Shown here piece by piece: positions 6,803 through 7,367 of a DNA stretch of 7,367 nucleotides. Position 1 is the first letter of the stretch. Every line of letters starts with the position of its first letter. The position numbers and the translations under genes are program-made. The DNA is taken from positions 1 through 7,367 of the forward strand of contig JAAYYM010000085.1 in the NCBI GenBank assembly GCA_012515365.1, given 5' to 3'. The notes under the pieces are model-generated. The model searched no databases. It saw only the letters and a list, made by a program, of their open reading frames with translations, and was not told the origin of the DNA. Source of the stretch: Clostridia bacterium (GTDB lineage: Bacteria > Bacillota_A > Clostridia > Lachnospirales > Lachnospiraceae).

Positions 6803-7367
6803 CGAATATGCTCTGACATAACAGAGTAACAAGTGAATTCAACATTCTTTCATAACCCGATTCATGTAACAATCTTTTTTGTTCAGAGGCAAGCACAATG
6901 AGTTTCATCAGATTTGAGATAACTGCATAATCAAGGTCTGGCTTGACTCCTTCAAACATGGAAGTGATCATATCAATCATCCTGCTTTCCTTGTTCAAAT
7001 CCGGATAAGCGGTTCCATTTTTCTCATGCATTTTCTGTAAAGCAATTTCATCATCTTGTGAAAAGTTTTGATATACATTGTTTGCATTTGAAATCATGGT
7101 GTCGATGATTTCTATTCCTTCTTCTTTAGAGTACTTTTCTCTTCCTTGAAGTCCTTCCTTCAGCCTCTTAATCATCTGTTTACGATGAAATTCCAGCATA
7201 TGCTCTACAAATACCTCTTTCGACGGATAGAAATTATAAAATGTGCTTTTTCCAATCCCCACCGCCTCAGTCAATTTTGTAATAGACATATGCAGCATCC
7301 CTTTTTCTTTTAATAATGGAATTCCCGCTTCCATCATTTTAATTTTAATCTCTTCTTTCTCTTCTTC
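6795..7367 (-). CDS. TetR/AcrR-family transcriptional regulator (start outside window)
   Basis: The N-terminal helix-turn-helix is clear: AGIPLLKEKG, then SITKLTEAVGIGKSTFYNFYPSKEVFVEHML, split here as SITKLTEAVG and IGKSTFYNFYPSKE, typical of TetR DNA-binding domains. The remaining helical part (about 140 residues) is the ligand-binding and dimer domain and gives no hint of the ligand. The frame is open to base 7367, ten codons (EEEKEEIKIK) beyond the first ATG at 7337. TetR proteins usually have about ten residues before this helix, and 7337 has no well-placed ribosome binding site, so the true start is probably just outside the window. Regulators of this class usually repress their own unit, here probably including the membrane protein and the MBL hydrolase, but the operator would lie outside the window. 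Confidence 0.88.
   Translation of the reverse strand, partial: EEEKEEIKIKMMEAGIPLLKEKGMLHMSITKLTEAVGIGKSTFYNFYPSKEVFVEHMLEFHRKQMIKRLKEGLQGREKYSKEEGIEIIDTMISNANNVYQNFSQDDEIALQKMHEKNGTAYPDLNKESRMIDMITSMFEGVKPDLDYAVISNLMKLIVLASEQKRLLHESGYERMLNSLVTLLCQSIFEE

Noticed and set aside
6716..6832. N-terminal extension of the membrane protein to ATG 6832
   Set aside because: It is Lys/Arg-rich, overlaps the TetR 3' end and the 18-base repeat, and lacks a ribosome binding site, whereas ATG 6715 has GGAGGG at ideal distance.

Overview
The window reads as a piece of a gut-type Firmicute chromosome, most likely a Lachnospiraceae-like Clostridium relative. The reasons are moderately AT-rich DNA, strong AGGAGG-type ribosome binding sites, a sensor kinase with two solute-binding domains in tandem, a cytoplasmic GH43 glycosidase, and a small membrane protein of a type I associate with these bacteria (DUF6796-like). 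The genus cannot be fixed from sequence reading alone. All six genes lie on the minus strand, so transcription runs from right (7367) to left (1). No RNA gene, insertion sequence, CRISPR array or convincing Rho-independent terminator was seen.

Right half, 7367 to 5159: a TetR/AcrR-family regulator (5' end outside the window), a six-span membrane protein whose true start is 6715, and a metallo-beta-lactamase-fold hydrolase of the COG1237 type whose true start is 5977. They share a strand, gaps are about 80-90 bases, and no terminator is visible, so they look like one regulator-led transcription unit. The TetR stop codon sits in a short 18-base periodic repeat that carries repeated in-frame stops.

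Middle, 5158 to 5006: a 153-base gap with the best promoter in the window (extended -10 TGCTATAAT with TTGTAT 18 bases upstream) and a perfect 10-base palindrome in the presumed leader.

Left half, 5005 to 1: a GH43 glycosidase without signal peptide, and then, 6 bases on and with its ribosome binding site inside the glycosidase's last codons, an unusual fusion of a GNAT acetyltransferase to a multi-span membrane domain. After 113 bases containing a degenerate 9-base tandem repeat comes a large membrane sensor histidine kinase that runs off the left edge. The membrane half of the GNAT fusion resembles the layout of a site-2 protease (M50) fold that has lost its metal ligands; this is an inference and the most unusual thing here. 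A possible reading is that the glycosidase trims imported xylan- or arabinan-type oligosaccharides while the kinase senses a small extracellular ligand; the role of the GNAT-membrane protein is unknown.
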